Source: Lachnospiraceae bacterium XBB1006
GTDB taxonomy: Bacteria; Bacillota; Clostridia; Lachnospirales; Lachnospiraceae
DNA: 64,000 nucleotides
NCBI GenBank assembly: GCA_900115795.1
Contig: FOXT01000016.1
Span: 1-64,000 of the forward strand
Reading direction: 5' to 3'
Part shown: piece after piece, positions 51,759-59,270 of the stretch
How positions within the stretch are numbered: position 1 is the stretch's first letter
Layout of the letters: each line of letters starts with the position of its first letter
Notes under the pieces: generated by a model
What the model saw: the letters and a program-made list of their open reading frames with translations, nothing else
What the model was told of the DNA's origin: nothing
Databases searched by the model: none
Made by a program: the position numbers and the translations under genes

Positions 51759-52186
51759 AAATAAAAAGAGTTTTGATGGAACATAAAGTTTTAGTATCGG
51801 CAATTATCGTTTTAATGATTGGCATTTTGGTAGCTATTATGCCGACGCGAGTGTCCGTTAGCAGAGAAAAAGTAACAAAAATAGAAATACGGAGTGGATA
51901 TACTGGGCAGTGTGTGGAAATTACTAGTCCTGAAAAAATAGATAAAATAATCGATAATTTGAATGGGGCGAAAGTAAAGAAAGCCGGATGGAGTTTGTTC
52001 AGACTCGGTTATGGATATCGAATTACGTTTTATAGTGGAAATTCAGAACTTGGCGGGCGATGGGGGAGTTTTATTGTGAATGATACAGATTTGATACGTA
52101 ACGATCCTTTTTTCTATGTGCTCGAAAAAGAAAAGATAGATACTAGTTTCTTTGAAAGAATTTTGAATAATCCGTGGGAAGGATAA
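51755..52186 (+). CDS. Membrane-anchored extracellular protein of unknown function
   Basis: A 143-residue protein with an N-terminal TM helix (about 12-30, VSAIIVLMIGILVAIMPT) and a beta-rich outer domain (VTKIEIRSGYTGQCVEITSP; GYGYRITFYSGNSELGGRWG). It resembles small DUF-type accessory proteins of peptide transporters, but I cannot name a family. It is followed by, and overlaps slightly, a frameshifted ABC exporter half. Confidence 0.55.
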   Translation: MKIKRVLMEHKVLVSAIIVLMIGILVAIMPTRVSVSREKVTKIEIRSGYTGQCVEITSPEKIDKIIDNLNGAKVKKAGWSLFRLGYGYRITFYSGNSELGGRWGSFIVNDTDLIRNDPFFYVLEKEKIDTSFFERILNNPWEG

Positions 52187-52924
52187 AAAGTGGAACACGG
52201 TTGGTTCATAGCTATTCAGGGACTGAAGTTGGCTTACTTTTTGCCATTATAGTAATGGCAATCGGGATCATAGTACCGATTGGATCACGATATTATATTA
52301 TGCAAATTGAGGAAGCAAGGAATTTGACGTGGGTAATTTGCGGTGGGGCCATTTTTTGCCTTTTGTACTTTGCTAGGACATTAGTGAACGTATTGTTTTA
52401 TAGGGCGCTTGACAAATTCGGCGGAGCGTATATGTCCCACTTGTCGCTTTTACTGGAAAAGTCGGTTCAAGAATCGAAATATGAAAGAGTTAAAGAAAAT
52501 GAATGAAGGCACATTAAGAAATATTTTATATACCGATGTGTTGAATGTTTTCTTGACAATTGGACATCATTTGCCGTCGATTGTATGCTCCTTCATAATG
52601 ATTGTGTTATTGCTTGCGTATTTGATGTCGCGTGATGTGTGGACTGCTATGATAATTTTGGCGGGGGCGTTAATTGGAATTCTCCTTTCTGTAAAGAGCA
52701 AAAAATACATAGCGAAGGCCTCGAAAGAAACGAATCAAATGATGAAAAAGTTTGATGCAAATTGTACAGAATTTATTTCCTTGTTACCAATGATTCAAAC
52801 CAATGATTTGCTGGGATATTATCAGAAGAAAACGAATATCGCAATTGGCGATTTTATATCTGCATCAAGAAAAGCGGACATACCAATCGAGATTTGGAGC
52901 GGATTGCGTAGGTTTGATTGTTGA
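52174..52924 (+). pseudogene. Frameshifted, truncated ABC exporter transmembrane domain
   Basis: Two frames join at about 52490-52505. The first gives TM helices 1-2 (GLLFAIIVMAIGIIVPIGSR; GGAIFCLLYFARTLVNVLFY) and ends KYERVKENE; the second resumes with KMNEGTLRNILYTDVLNVFL, the usual continuation in type I ABC exporters, then TM helices 3-4 and stops after SASRKADIPIEIWSG. A one-base indel in an A-rich run explains the break. The second half of the membrane domain and the whole ATPase are missing. It was probably a peptide or bacteriocin exporter. Confidence 0.7.
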
Positions 52925-53013
52925 AAGGATGCGATTCGGTCACAGATAGCTGAGGAATACCTGTGGCTGAGCGGTAAGAAAAGCACCCCAAGAAAGAAAA
53001 TACATAAAAAGAC

Positions 53014-53039
53014 AAGACAGGTGTATAGACACCTGTCTT
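53014..53039 (+). promoter_or_regulatory. Inverted repeat over the nadA promoter: probable NiaR operator
   Basis: AAGACAGGTGT-ATAG-ACACCTGTCTT, perfect 11-bp arms. It overlaps the -35 box of the nadA promoter, and a niaR gene lies at the end of the same operon, so an NAD-responsive repressor site is the best reading. It could also end transcription from the broken exporter, but the T tail is short. Confidence 0.65.
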
Positions 53040-53054
53040 TACATATGTTATGAT
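53026..53054 (+). promoter_or_regulatory. nadA operon promoter
   Basis: TAGACA and TATGAT with a 17-base spacer. The predicted start point, about 53061, is the first base of the long palindromic leader. Confidence 0.6.
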
Positions 53055-53060
53055 AGCAAA

Positions 53061-53234
53061 GACGGACAGTGAAAAAAGGGAACGTGGAAAGCGTCGGTCA
53101 GTTGCAGGACTTTACAAGACGTCGGTACTTAGGCGGGCTTGTGCGCGCCTTATGTACCGCTACGTCTTGTATGGAATGAGAGTGTTCCTGCAATGACCGA
53201 TACTTCCCACGTTTTGGATTTTTCATTAGCCGTC
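53061..53234 (+). ncRNA. 174-nt rod-like leader element upstream of nadA
   Basis: The whole stretch folds on itself: GACGG/CCGTC, TGAAAAA/TTTTTCA, AACGTGG/CCACGTT, AAG/CTT, GTCGGTCA/TGACCGAT, TTGCAGGA/TCCTGCAA, TACAAGACG/CGTCTTGTA, CGGTAC/GTACCG and AGGCG/CGCCT, about 58 base pairs. The internal loops are small except for one lopsided loop (CTT opposite 53172-53185). It starts at the predicted transcription start and ends 37 bases before nadA, with no T run after it. I do not recognise it as a known RNA family. Confidence 0.6.
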
Positions 53235-53270
53235 GGTGACAAAATAATAGATTTTAAAGGAAAAAAGACT

Positions 53271-54176
53271 ATGGACAAGCAAGCAAGAATTCAGGAATTG
53301 AAGAGGGAAAAGAATGCGGTAATTTTGGCGCATTATTATGTGGACGAAGATGTGCAGCAGTGTGCTGATTATATTGGAGATTCTTTCTATCTGGCGAAGA
53401 TTGCAACCAAAGTAGATGCAGAACGTATTATTTTCGCAGGTGTGGAATTTATGGGAGAAAGCGCAAAGCTGTTGAACCCACAGAAGCGGGTATTTATGCC
53501 GGATGCAACGGCGGATTGCCCGATGGCGCATATGACGGATGTGGAAGAGATTGAGAAAGTAAGAAAGGAACATCCGGATATAGCAGTAGTATGTTATGTA
53601 AACTCAACTGCAGAAGTAAAAGCACATTCCGATGTGTGTGTAACCTCATCGAATGCAGTGAAGATTGTAAAGAACCTTCCGAATCCAACCATTTATTTTA
53701 TTCCGGATGCCAATTTGGGTAATTTTATTCGTAAGCAGGTGCCGGAGAAGGAGATTATTACCAACCGTGGTTTTTGCCCAAGACATGTGGCCATTACCAT
53801 GGATGATATGCTTCGTGCCAAAGAGATGCACCCGAATGCCAAGGTAGCAGCCCATCCGGAGTGTACCGAGGACGTTTTGAAAGAAGCAGATTATGTAGGA
53901 AGTACTTCCGGAATTATAGATTACGTTGTAAATACCGAAGGAGACGAGTTTATCGTGGCAACGGTAGACGGTGTGTTCCCGAAGATTAAGGAGCAGGCAC
54001 CAGGTAAGAAATTATACCGTGTCATTGATCCACAGGTATGTGTGAACATGAAGAAAGTAACCTTGGATAAGGTAATTGATGTATTGGAAAATGAAACGAA
54101 TGAAATTACATTGGATGAGGAAATCGCTAAGAAAGCAGTGTTACCGCTTGAGCGTATGCTGGAATTAGCGAAATAA
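53271..54176 (+). CDS. nadA: Quinolinate synthase
   Basis: A 301-residue Fe-S enzyme that condenses iminoaspartate with dihydroxyacetone phosphate to quinolinate. NAVILAHYYVDEDVQQCADY is the family start. Cluster cysteines are expected in DATADCPMAHM, TNRGFCPRH and IDPQVCVNMKK; AHPECTEDVL carries a further Cys. ATG 53271 follows AAAGGAAA and begins where family proteins begin; the longer frame from 53139 runs through the leader palindrome. First gene of nadA-nadB-nadC-niaR. Confidence 0.94.
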   Translation: MDKQARIQELKREKNAVILAHYYVDEDVQQCADYIGDSFYLAKIATKVDAERIIFAGVEFMGESAKLLNPQKRVFMPDATADCPMAHMTDVEEIEKVRKEHPDIAVVCYVNSTAEVKAHSDVCVTSSNAVKIVKNLPNPTIYFIPDANLGNFIRKQVPEKEIITNRGFCPRHVAITMDDMLRAKEMHPNAKVAAHPECTEDVLKEADYVGSTSGIIDYVVNTEGDEFIVATVDGVFPKIKEQAPGKKLYRVIDPQVCVNMKKVTLDKVIDVLENETNEITLDEEIAKKAVLPLERMLELAK

Positions 54177-54186
54177 GGAGAAAGCT

Positions 54187-55368
54187 ATGAAGACAGATGT
54201 ATTAATAGCAGGAAGCGGTTGCTCAGGATTATACTGCGCATTAAAGCTTCCGAAGGAATGGGAAATTACTGTTCTTTCTAAGAAAAAAGTGGAAGAATGC
54301 AATTCTTACCTTGCGCAAGGTGGAATATGCATGTTGAAGGATGCGTCCGACTACGATAGTTATTTTGAGGACACCATGAAAGCCGGACATTATGAGAATG
54401 ATGAAGGTGCGGTAGAGCGCATGATTAAGGAATCTCCGGAGGTTATTGCGGATTTGGTAAGCTATGGAACGGATTTTGCGAAAAATGCGGATGGAAGTTT
54501 CTGCTTTACCAGGGAAGGTGCCCATTCCAATAAGCGCATTTTGTTCCACGAGGATATTACGGGAAAAGAGATTACCAGCCATTTATACGAAGAAGCAAAG
54601 AAGCATGCCAACATTCATATTTACGAGTATGCAGAGCTGAAAGACATTGTGGTAGAAGATGGCGTGTGCGTTGGTGGAATTGTGGAAAAAGATGGAAAGC
54701 CGGAGGTGATTCGTGCAGATTATGTAGTACTTGCTACCGGTGGAATCGGAGGAACCTACGAACATTCAACCAACTATAAACATTTGACGGGAGATGCCAT
54801 TACCATTGCAAAGAAACATGGCATTGCCCTTAAGAACTTAGACTATGTGCAGATTCACCCAACCACGTTATACAGCGAGGATAAGGAGGAGCGAAGCTTC
54901 TTAATATCCGAATCTGTACGTGGTGAGGGAGCAAAGCTTTACGATAAAAATGGAAAACGGTTCGTCAATGAACTTTTACCAAGAGATTTGCTGACGAAAG
55001 AGATTTTGAAACAGATGGAAAAAGATGGAACCGACCATGTATGGGAGGATTTGACGGTAATTCCGAAGGAAGAATTAGACAGTCATTTCCCTAATATTGT
55101 GGAGCATTGCCGGCAGCAGGGCTATGACCCGGAGAAAGAGTGGATTCCGGTGGTTCCGGCACAGCATTATTTCATGGGAGGTGTGAAGGTTGACTATGAT
55201 AGTCACACCAGTATGGAACGGTTGTATGCTGTGGGTGAAACGGCTTGTAACGGCGTACATGGCAAGAATCGTCTTGCAAGTAACTCATTGCTAGAGAGTC
55301 TTGTGTTTGCGAGACGAGCTGCGAATCATATGAAAGAGAATAAGGAAAGTGAGATAACAGCATGTTAA
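54187..55368 (+). CDS. nadB: L-aspartate oxidase (short form)
   Basis: A 393-residue flavoprotein oxidising L-aspartate to iminoaspartate, the substrate of NadA. VLIAGSGCSGLYCALKLP binds FAD, EGAHSNKRILFHEDITGKEI and QIHPTTLYSEDKEERSFLIS are catalytic-region motifs, and ASNSLLESLVFARRAANHM ends the flavin domain. The C-terminal helical domain of longer homologues (E. coli about 540 residues) is absent. It overlaps nadC by 7 bases. Confidence 0.93.
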   Translation: MKTDVLIAGSGCSGLYCALKLPKEWEITVLSKKKVEECNSYLAQGGICMLKDASDYDSYFEDTMKAGHYENDEGAVERMIKESPEVIADLVSYGTDFAKNADGSFCFTREGAHSNKRILFHEDITGKEITSHLYEEAKKHANIHIYEYAELKDIVVEDGVCVGGIVEKDGKPEVIRADYVVLATGGIGGTYEHSTNYKHLTGDAITIAKKHGIALKNLDYVQIHPTTLYSEDKEERSFLISESVRGEGAKLYDKNGKRFVNELLPRDLLTKEILKQMEKDGTDHVWEDLTVIPKEELDSHFPNIVEHCRQQGYDPEKEWIPVVPAQHYFMGGVKVDYDSHTSMERLYAVGETACNGVHGKNRLASNSLLESLVFARRAANHMKENKESEITAC

Positions 55369-56222
55369 ACAACGAAGTGACCTTGCGCCTAAACGCAGAT
55401 CCGTTTATTCTTGGCGCATTAAGAGAGGATATAACCAGTGAGGATGTGTCCACGAACTGTGTGATGCCAACGCGCAAAGAAGGCAGTGTGGATTTGATAT
55501 GTAAACAGGATGGGATTATCTGCGGATTGCCGGTTTTTAAGCGGGTGTTCGAATTATTAGATGAGACCACCGAAGTGGAATTTATGGTAAAAGATGGCGA
55601 CGAAGTGAAGAAGGGCCAGCTCATGGGTCGGGTAAAAGGTGACATTCGTGTGCTTTTGAGCGGAGAAAGAACGGCGTTAAACTACCTGCAGCGTATGAGT
55701 GGTGTGGCAACCTATACCCACGAAGTTGCGAAGCTTTTGGAAGGAACCCATACGAAACTTTTAGACACCAGAAAGACCACACCGAATAATCGGTTGTTTG
55801 AGAAGTATGCCGTGAAAGTGGGGGGCGGAAATAACCATCGCTACAATTTGACGGATGGTGTAATGCTTAAGGATAACCATATCGGCGCGGCGGGAAGCAT
55901 TACCAAGGCGGTGAAAATGGCTAAGGAATATGCCCCTTTTGTGCGAAAAATAGAAGTAGAAGTAGAGAATCTGGATATGGTAAAAGAGGCAGTAGAGGCC
56001 GGTGCGGATATCATTATGTTGGACAACATGTCCCATGAGGTGATGGCGGAAGCAATGAAGATAATCGACCACAAAGCGGAAGTGGAAGTGTCCGGAAATG
56101 TCACCAGGGAAAACATTGCCCGTTTGACAGACCTTGGGGTAGATTATGTTTCCAGTGGAGCGCTGACCCATTCGGCCCCGATTTTGGATATATCTTTGAA
56201 AAATTTACATCCGACGGAGTAA
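55362..56222 (+). CDS. nadC: Nicotinate-nucleotide pyrophosphorylase (carboxylating)
   Basis: A 286-residue enzyme converting quinolinate and PRPP to nicotinate mononucleotide. LREDITSEDVSTN, ERTALNYLQRMSGVATYTHE, LLDTRKTTPNNRLFEKYAVK and VGGGNNHRYNLTDGVMLKDN are the family motifs in order. It completes de novo NAD precursor synthesis in this operon. Confidence 0.95.
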   Translation: MLNNEVTLRLNADPFILGALREDITSEDVSTNCVMPTRKEGSVDLICKQDGIICGLPVFKRVFELLDETTEVEFMVKDGDEVKKGQLMGRVKGDIRVLLSGERTALNYLQRMSGVATYTHEVAKLLEGTHTKLLDTRKTTPNNRLFEKYAVKVGGGNNHRYNLTDGVMLKDNHIGAAGSITKAVKMAKEYAPFVRKIEVEVENLDMVKEAVEAGADIIMLDNMSHEVMAEAMKIIDHKAEVEVSGNVTRENIARLTDLGVDYVSSGALTHSAPILDISLKNLHPTE

Positions 56223-56240
56223 TCGATGAGGGAGGAACAC

Positions 56241-56783
56241 ATGACTGGAGAAGAGAGAAGAACACGCATCGTCTCGATTCTAAAAGAGCGTATGGAACCG
56301 GTCTCCGGAACGGCTCTTTCGAAAGAGCTTCAGGTGACCAGACAGGTGATTGTGCAGGATATTGCGTTAATCCGTGCAAAAGGGTACGATATTCAATCTA
56401 CATACAAAGGCTATTTGTTGGATCAGCCTCCGCGTTGTACCAGAGTATTTAAGGTGATCCATGAAGATGAAGATGTGGAGCGGGAGCTGAAGCTTTATGT
56501 GGACATGAGTGGCGTTGTGCAGGATGTATTTGTATACCACAAACGTTACGGTATAGTGCGAGCACAGATGGATATTCGAAGCAGACGGGATATCGCCTTG
56601 TACTTGGAGGATATGCGTACGGGGAAGAGTGCGCCTCTTAAGAACTTAACCAGTGGGTATCATTATCATACGATTGTAGCGGAGAGTGAAGAGGTTCTGG
56701 ATGCCATTCAGGAGAAGCTGAAAGAAGAAGGCTTTTTGGCGCAGCTTAAGGATTATGAACCGGTAGATTTTTGGCATAAGTAG
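56241..56783 (+). CDS. niaR: NAD biosynthesis repressor NiaR (HTH plus 3H domain)
   Basis: A 180-residue regulator. Residues 1-60 are a winged HTH (GTALSKELQVTRQVIVQDIA then LIRAKGYDI). The rest is a 3H domain with the three conserved histidines in FKVIHEDEDV, FVYHKRYG and TSGYHYHTIV. NiaR binds nicotinic acid and represses NAD synthesis and niacin uptake genes in Firmicutes. Its likely operator is the repeat at 53014-53039. ATG 56241 follows GGGAGGAAC. Confidence 0.93.
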   Translation: MTGEERRTRIVSILKERMEPVSGTALSKELQVTRQVIVQDIALIRAKGYDIQSTYKGYLLDQPPRCTRVFKVIHEDEDVERELKLYVDMSGVVQDVFVYHKRYGIVRAQMDIRSRRDIALYLEDMRTGKSAPLKNLTSGYHYHTIVAESEEVLDAIQEKLKEEGFLAQLKDYEPVDFWHK

Positions 56784-56803
56784 GGGAGTAAGGAGAAGAA
56801 TAC

Positions 56804-58966
56804 ATGACATTGAAACAGCACATATTGGATACGTTAAAGGAATGGCAGGTGAAATTGGGGGACTTGGATCACAGTATTTGCCTTTACTATCCAAGAGAAG
56901 TGATTTTGCATTATTTGTGGTTGGAAAAAGAAACGCCCTGCGAGGAAGTTGTGGCGTGTTTGAAAGAATATTTGGCAAAGGAACTGCCTATGCTTGGGGA
57001 AGTGCAAGTGGAGGGGCAGCAGATCCGGTGTGCATTAAAGGTGGGGGAAACCGGTATTCGTTATGTGGAAGATGTGATGCCACAACCGGAGTTTTTGACT
57101 GGTTTTCTGGAGGTGCTAAAGTCACAGGATATGGTGGAAATCTATCGATATTTCCACACCTATGCGAAGGCGCATCATACGAAGGTTGGTATATCCACGG
57201 AAGAGGAAGAACTGGGATATATTTTCTATTTCAAAAACGAGGACGTGGAACCGTATGTGTATTGCCTGGAAGAAAGCGAGTTGGGAATTACCTATCATCG
57301 CTTCGCGCGAGAAGACGCAGGATTTCATAATGCGGATGTGGAGCGGAAGGTGAATCGCCGGGAGCAGGAAAAAGAGAATATCATTGATACGCTGGCATCG
57401 GACTATTCTTCTGTGTACCATGTGGGGCTGGATGAAGACCGATTGCGTATTGTTAAAACCACGGCGGAAGTAGAACAACGCCATGGTCGTTTTATGATTG
57501 AGAAAAATGGATATGAGCGGGTATTTGGACAGTTTATTGAGACCGGAGTACAGGAAGAAGATAAGTCGCACCTGCGCCAGATATGTAGTTGTGCCACGTT
57601 GAAGAAATTGTTGCGGGAGAAGAAGTCTTTTGTTTGTCAATACCATGACCTGCAGGATACTATCTGGGAGATAAAATTTGTAAAAGTGGAAGAAGAAACA
57701 GCAGAGCCGCATAATGTGGTCATCGGTTTTCTTAATCGGAATAATGAGATTCGGGAAGAAATGGCGCGCAAGGAAGAGCAGCAGCGCAAATTGAAAGAAG
57801 CGCTTGAAAAGGCTAATGCGGCAAATAAGGCAAAGTCCCGGTTTTTACAAAATATGTCCCACGATATCCGCACCCCAATGAATGCTATTTTAGGGTTTTC
57901 GCAGTTGGCAATTGAGGAAATTGATGATTCGGATAAGGTGAAGGATTATTTAAACCGTGTCATTTCCTCCGGCAATCATTTGCTGACGTTAATCAATGCG
58001 GTGCTTGATATGAGCCGCATTGAAAGTGGGAAGATTGTGTTGAAAAACGAGGTAACCAATCTTCGACAGTTTATGAAGCAGATGGGGAATATGCTGATGG
58101 TGGATGCTAAGAAACGTAAGCAGACATTATTGGTTAAAGTAGATGTCAATCGGGACCATGTTATATGTGATCAGGTGCGTTTAAGCCAGATTATATTAAA
58201 CTGTGCAAGCAATGCGTTAAAATACACGCCGCAGGGAGGACATGTGGAGTTGCATTTGGTGGAACTTCCGGAAGAGCGAGAAGGATATGGAAACTACAAG
58301 GTTGTAGTGAGTGACAATGGGATTGGCATGAGTCCGGAATTTGCAGCCAGAATGTTTGAACCCTTTGAACGTGAACAGTCGTCAACCGTAAGTGGAATTC
58401 AGGGAACCGGACTGGGTATGGCGATTACCAAAAATCTGGTGGAGATGATGAACGGCCGTATTGAAGTAAAGACAAAGCAAGGTGAGGGAACGACCATTTG
58501 CATTTATCTGGAATATCCACTTACACAGGAAAATGAACTGAAGCAGGAACGTGCGGCCATTCGCCGCCGGATGCCGGAATTAAGTGGCGCTACGATTTTG
58601 CTGGTGGAAGACATTGCAATCAATCGGGAGTTTATTTCTGCAATTTTGGAAAAAACAGGTGCGACCGTAATCCAGGCGGAGAATGGCAAGGAGGCCGTAG
58701 AACTGGTTGAAAAAGCGAAGGAAGGGGATTTGCAACTGATTTTTATGGATATTCAGATGCCGGTTTTGGATGGATACGGAGCAACCAAGGCAATTCGTCA
58801 GCTTCCGTTTTCCTGGACGAAGAAAGTTCCGATTGTTGCTATGACGGCCAATGCATTTGCGGAGGATAAGCGGGCGGCGTTGGAAATCGGAATGAACGAT
58901 TATTTGGCGAAGCCGGTGGATATCATTGAGTTGTATCAGAAATTACGCACGTATATTACAAAATAG
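56804..58966 (+). CDS. Hybrid sensor histidine kinase with DUF3877-like N-terminus
   Basis: A 720-residue cytoplasmic protein with no TM helix. Residues about 1-180 (KQHILDTLKEWQVKLGDLDH, SICLYYPREVI) resemble DUF3877, usually a separate Lachnospiraceae protein (tentative). A PAS-like region (about 190-330) follows. The kinase core has FLQNMSHDIRTPMNAILGFS (His about 352), an N box in NCASNALKYTPQGG and the G boxes VSDNGIGMSPEF and GTGLGMAITKNLVEMMNGRI. A receiver domain (about 600-720) has phospho-Asp in LIFMDIQMPVLDG. It starts 21 bases after niaR. Confidence 0.88.
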   Translation: MTLKQHILDTLKEWQVKLGDLDHSICLYYPREVILHYLWLEKETPCEEVVACLKEYLAKELPMLGEVQVEGQQIRCALKVGETGIRYVEDVMPQPEFLTGFLEVLKSQDMVEIYRYFHTYAKAHHTKVGISTEEEELGYIFYFKNEDVEPYVYCLEESELGITYHRFAREDAGFHNADVERKVNRREQEKENIIDTLASDYSSVYHVGLDEDRLRIVKTTAEVEQRHGRFMIEKNGYERVFGQFIETGVQEEDKSHLRQICSCATLKKLLREKKSFVCQYHDLQDTIWEIKFVKVEEETAEPHNVVIGFLNRNNEIREEMARKEEQQRKLKEALEKANAANKAKSRFLQNMSHDIRTPMNAILGFSQLAIEEIDDSDKVKDYLNRVISSGNHLLTLINAVLDMSRIESGKIVLKNEVTNLRQFMKQMGNMLMVDAKKRKQTLLVKVDVNRDHVICDQVRLSQIILNCASNALKYTPQGGHVELHLVELPEEREGYGNYKVVVSDNGIGMSPEFAARMFEPFEREQSSTVSGIQGTGLGMAITKNLVEMMNGRIEVKTKQGEGTTICIYLEYPLTQENELKQERAAIRRRMPELSGATILLVEDIAINREFISAILEKTGATVIQAENGKEAVELVEKAKEGDLQLIFMDIQMPVLDGYGATKAIRQLPFSWTKKVPIVAMTANAFAEDKRAALEIGMNDYLAKPVDIIELYQKLRTYITK

Positions 58967-58978
58967 AATATTTGATTC

Positions 58979-59036
58979 AAAAAGTGTCTTTTCGAGAAAC
59001 ATTCGAAAGAAAAAGTTTCTTGTAAAGACACTTTTT
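58979..59036 (+). terminator. Terminator after the hybrid kinase gene
   Basis: AAAAAGTGTCTTT / AAAGACACTTTTT outer stem with an inner GAAAC/GTTTC pairing. Confidence 0.75.
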
Positions 59037-59077
59037 GTATTTTAAAGTTTTTTTTGCACAATTAGACAAATATACTC

Positions 59078-59106
59078 TTGACCAGAAAAAGTCTGAATGT
59101 TAAGAT
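59078..59106 (+). promoter_or_regulatory. Promoter of the S8 protease gene
   Basis: TTGACC and TAAGAT with a 17-base spacer; the leader to the ATG at 59271 is about 158 bases. Apart from this and the kinase terminator, 58967-59270 holds nothing else I can support. Confidence 0.55.
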
Positions 59107-59270
59107 TTGATTACGTTGATGTGGAAATAATGTGAAAACAGTTTGGTGACTGTGTGATGCATTGAGACGGAGAAATGAGTAGTACAAAATCAACAGAATG
59201 GAATATAGAACGTGTGTAACATACGTTTTGTATAAAAAAGTTCTAGAGAACAAAGTTGAGGAGGAACAGA

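Noticed and set aside
53061-53234. 6S RNA or SRP RNA
   Set aside because: The SRP GGAAG tetraloop core is absent. A 6S-like central bubble would need an open 5' strand of about ten bases, but only three are unpaired, and no terminator follows. Kept only as an alternative.
53139-53270. Upstream extension of nadA
   Set aside because: The added 44 residues run through the palindromic leader and match nothing in NadA; the ATG at 53271 has a ribosome site and begins where family members begin.
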